From Oscillospiraceae bacterium (lineage in GTDB: Bacteria; Bacillota; Clostridia; Oscillospirales; Ruminococcaceae), in the NCBI GenBank assembly GCA_017405465.1, contig JAFRAJ010000014.1, positions 1-55,925 on the forward strand: DNA of 55,925 nucleotides. Direction: 5' to 3'. Each line of letters opens with the position of its first letter. Position 1 is the first letter of the stretch. A program made the position numbers and the translations under genes. Below are positions 54,765 to 55,925 of the stretch, piece after piece. The notes beneath the pieces were generated by a model. It was not told the origin of the DNA. It did not search any database and saw only the letters and a list, made by a program, of their open reading frames with translations.

Positions 54765-55067
54765 ATGGCTAGTAAATTGGAAAAAGCTGCAGCAATCCTC
54801 GGATTTGCTGCAGGGACGGTTTTCTTCCTTAAGGAAATGGGGTTCCTGAAGTTCAAGTCTGAGAAGACTGAAGACGGAAAGAGCACATTTACCGTAGAGT
54901 TCGATACGGAAAGAGTCAGGAAGGAACTGAACAAAGCCGTCGGCGAACCGAAAGAAGAGGAAGAGGACTTCTACGACGGAATGGACGCAGAAGACGAAGA
55001 TGAGATATCCAAGGATATCGAAGCCGCTCTGAGGGATCTCGATCCCGACGGAGACGGGAAATTCTAA
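54765..55067 (+). CDS. Small acidic protein of unknown function
   Basis: The 100-residue protein has a short N-terminal hydrophobic segment (about residues 9-25: ILGFAAGTVFFLKEMGF), a central FTVEFDTERVRKELNKAV region and a very acidic C-terminus ending in a DPDGDG-like stretch that could bind calcium. A GGAGAG site precedes the ATG at 54765. It follows gpmI by 38 bases and may be cotranscribed. I do not recognise the family. Confidence 0.7.
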   Translation: MASKLEKAAAILGFAAGTVFFLKEMGFLKFKSEKTEDGKSTFTVEFDTERVRKELNKAVGEPKEEEEDFYDGMDAEDEDEISKDIEAALRDLDPDGDGKF

Positions 55068-55087
55068 TCGTCCGTATGATTGAAACA

Positions 55088-55123
55088 AGCAGGAGGCTGA
55101 TCGGCCCCCTGCTTTTCTTTTTA
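55088..55123 (+). terminator. Terminator after the small acidic protein gene
   Basis: A stem of AGCAGGAGGC-type arms with one mismatch (55088-55113) is followed by TTTCTTTTT. Confidence 0.8.
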
Positions 55124-55156
55124 GAAGGCCCATTGTTATACATATAGCAAATAACA

Positions 55157-55174
55157 TATATGTATATACATATA
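55157..55174. repeat. 18-bp perfect AT palindrome upstream of tRNA-fMet promoter
   Basis: TATATGTATATACATATA is a perfect palindrome in an AT-rich tract, 28 bp upstream of the -35 box. ACATATA recurs at 55139-55145, 55154-55160 and 55168-55174. Confidence 0.55.
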
Positions 55175-55202
55175 GTATATTTGTTATTTTTGTCTTTTGT
55201 GG

Positions 55203-55231
55203 TTGACATACAGAACGCATAAGGCTATAAT
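55203..55231 (+). promoter_or_regulatory. Consensus promoter of initiator tRNA
   Basis: TTGACA and TATAAT, both perfect consensus hexamers, are separated by exactly 17 bp. The tRNA begins 20 bp after the -10. Confidence 0.92.
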
Positions 55232-55250
55232 AAAACTCCCAACAGGATAT

Positions 55251-55326
55251 CGCGGAGTGGAGCAGTCGGTAGCTCGCCAGGCTCATAACCTGGAGGTCGT
55301 AGGTTCAAGTCCTTCCTCCGCAACCA
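55251..55326 (+). tRNA. Initiator tRNA-fMet (anticodon CAT)
   Basis: The 76-nt cloverleaf has anticodon stem CCAGG/CCTGG around CTCATAA, T arm GGTTCAAGTCC and an encoded CCA. The acceptor CGCGGAG opposite CTCCGCA leaves a C1-A72 mismatch, the hallmark of bacterial initiator tRNA. The anticodon stem carries GG rather than the common GGG next to the loop. Confidence 0.93.
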
Positions 55327-55328
55327 TA

Positions 55329-55372
55329 AAAGGACTCCAATTTTGATACAAAGCTGGAGTCCTTTCTTTTTG
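55329..55372 (+). terminator. Terminator of tRNA-fMet
   Basis: An 11-bp stem AAAGGACTCCA/TGGAGTCCTTT is followed by CTTTTT. Confidence 0.85.
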
Positions 55373-55414
55373 CCAAAAAGTCCTTGAAATCAGGCACTTT
55401 CAGAATAAAGGTGA

Positions 55415-55695
55415 GGCTACGAGTTTGATGCGGTTGTGTTGGATGATACCCGCATACCACACCCAAGAAAACTGTCCCTCGAAGAACGGCTGGAGCGTGC
55501 CGTTTATCTTGGGCTGGATCAGAGCGGCATCCTCGCAAAATATGTGAGAGGCAAAAACAGAACGCACTGATCGGCCACCTCTACCGGGAAGAAGACGCAA
55601 GCCCGGAAATCCGGGAATTGAAGCGAGAAGTCGAATCAAAAAAGGCTGTTCTGCAAAAGCGCGTGCGCTGTTTTCCAAGCTGTAACAAGGGCTAA
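55415..55695 (+). pseudogene. Decayed coding remnant of unknown origin
   Basis: Two reading frames read like protein but no start or intact gene exists. Frame A (55415-55570) gives DDTRIPHPRKLSLEERLERA and then YLGLDQSGILAKYV before a stop. A frame change near 55560 continues with LIGHLYREEDASPEIRELKR and a charged tail to a stop at 55693-55695. Arginine codons CGG and CGT are frequent, unlike the AGA/AGG-rich neighbours, which suggests transfer. It may derive from a mobile element, but I cannot name the family. Confidence 0.45.
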
Positions 55696-55771
55696 TTCGT
55701 GAATCTAATTATCCGGTGAAAAATCGCAGCGAATTATATATAAGAAAGTTCACAAATTCCTCACAAAAGAA
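55696..55771. other. Non-coding AT-rich stretch before CIRCE
   Basis: No coding potential or RNA gene is visible between the remnant and the CIRCE element. Confidence 0.5.
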
Positions 55772-55798
55772 TTGGCACTCTCTCTTGACGAGTGCTAA
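55772..55798. promoter_or_regulatory. Second CIRCE element
   Basis: TTGGCACTC-N9-GAGTGCTAA differs from the CIRCE consensus at a single position. It overlaps the -35 box of a downstream-facing promoter, so HrcA should control a heat-shock gene just beyond the window, such as groES-groEL or clpB. Confidence 0.92.
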
Positions 55799-55813
55799 AA
55801 ATGGTTGTATAAC
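55785..55813 (+). promoter_or_regulatory. CIRCE-controlled promoter at window end
   Basis: TTGACG and TATAAC are separated by 17 bp. The following 112 bp to the window edge hold no start codon with a convincing ribosome-binding site, so this is a leader region. Confidence 0.8.
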
Positions 55814-55925
55814 ATACTCGCAAGAGGGAAAGAGATCCGGAGCTTTGATCCTGGGTTTCCTCAACTCCCCTTGCGGCATATACCACAGCAACAGCCCTGA
55901 ACAGCATCCAGGACCGAAAATAAAA

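Noticed and set aside
55251..55326. Elongator tRNA-Met reading of the CAT tRNA
   Set aside because: The C1-A72 mismatch indicates initiator tRNA, and tRNA-Ile2 cannot be preferred for the same reason.

Overview
The window is a 56-kb, gene-dense bacterial chromosome segment of roughly 50% GC. The gene content points to an anaerobic or oxygen-sensitive Bacillota, most likely Clostridia. The evidence is an IspH–ribosomal protein S1 fusion, a MurT/GatD-type pair, an HrcA/CIRCE-controlled grpE-dnaK-dnaJ operon, a class III (anaerobic) ribonucleotide reductase under probable NrdR control, a dimeric-type glycyl-tRNA synthetase, and strong AGA/AGG arginine codon use. I cannot name the species. There is no rRNA, CRISPR array, intact insertion sequence or prophage.

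Layout. 1-402 holds two terminators and three perfect hairpins. 403-2492 is a MurT/GatD-like pair whose catalytic motifs are eroded, followed by tRNA-Pro. 2695-8997 is a minus-strand block: OhrR-type regulator, AlkD-like DNA repair protein, a membrane-fused alpha/beta hydrolase, glycerate kinase, a DUF4349 lipoprotein and an SDR oxidoreductase. 9116-13728 is a plus-strand operon of an FdrA-like protein, a DUF1116 protein and a membrane-anchored GH25 muramidase. 13791-15460 (minus) holds a DUF1295 membrane protein and an NAD(P)-binding protein behind a palindromic operator. 15667-17933 is a polar amino-acid (perhaps cystine) ABC importer. 18046-22344 holds an M42 peptidase, tRNA-Thr and tRNA-Tyr, and two unknown membrane proteins.

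22490-26116 carries a Dabb protein, GlyRS and TypA. 26228-27933 (minus) carries a metal-binding HMA protein, a DUF1294 protein and HemW. 28138-32922 is hrcA-grpE-dnaK-dnaJ behind a CIRCE element. 33182-37226 is nrdG, nrdD with a fused glutaredoxin-like domain, and a thioredoxin-reductase-like flavoprotein, behind two NrdR-box-like sites. 37376-41333 encodes two back-to-back fusion proteins: a BaiN/HI0933 flavoprotein fused to cytidylate kinase, and IspH fused to S1. 41409-44060 is an overlapping chain of aldose epimerase, YgjP-like metalloprotease and rRNA methyltransferase-like genes.

44183-48719 holds an acyl-CoA synthetase, iron-dependent alcohol dehydrogenase, patatin-like lipase and a stand-alone acyl carrier protein. 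48861-50952 has a CofE-like protein, an AbrB/PIN toxin-antitoxin-like pair and a four-cysteine small protein. 51141-55067 is pgk-tpiA-gpmI plus a small acidic protein. The window ends with initiator tRNA-Met, a decayed coding remnant, and a second CIRCE element overlapping a strong promoter whose gene lies beyond the edge.

Functional coherence. The chaperone and nrd operons carry recognisable regulator sites. NrdD appears to bring its own redoxin domain next to a cognate reductase, which suggests a formate-independent electron route. The most unusual features are the eroded MurT/GatD pair, the flavoprotein–Cmk fusion with an internal ribosome-binding site, the NrdD–redoxin fusion with its promoter architecture, and the reduced FdrA/DUF1116 locus.
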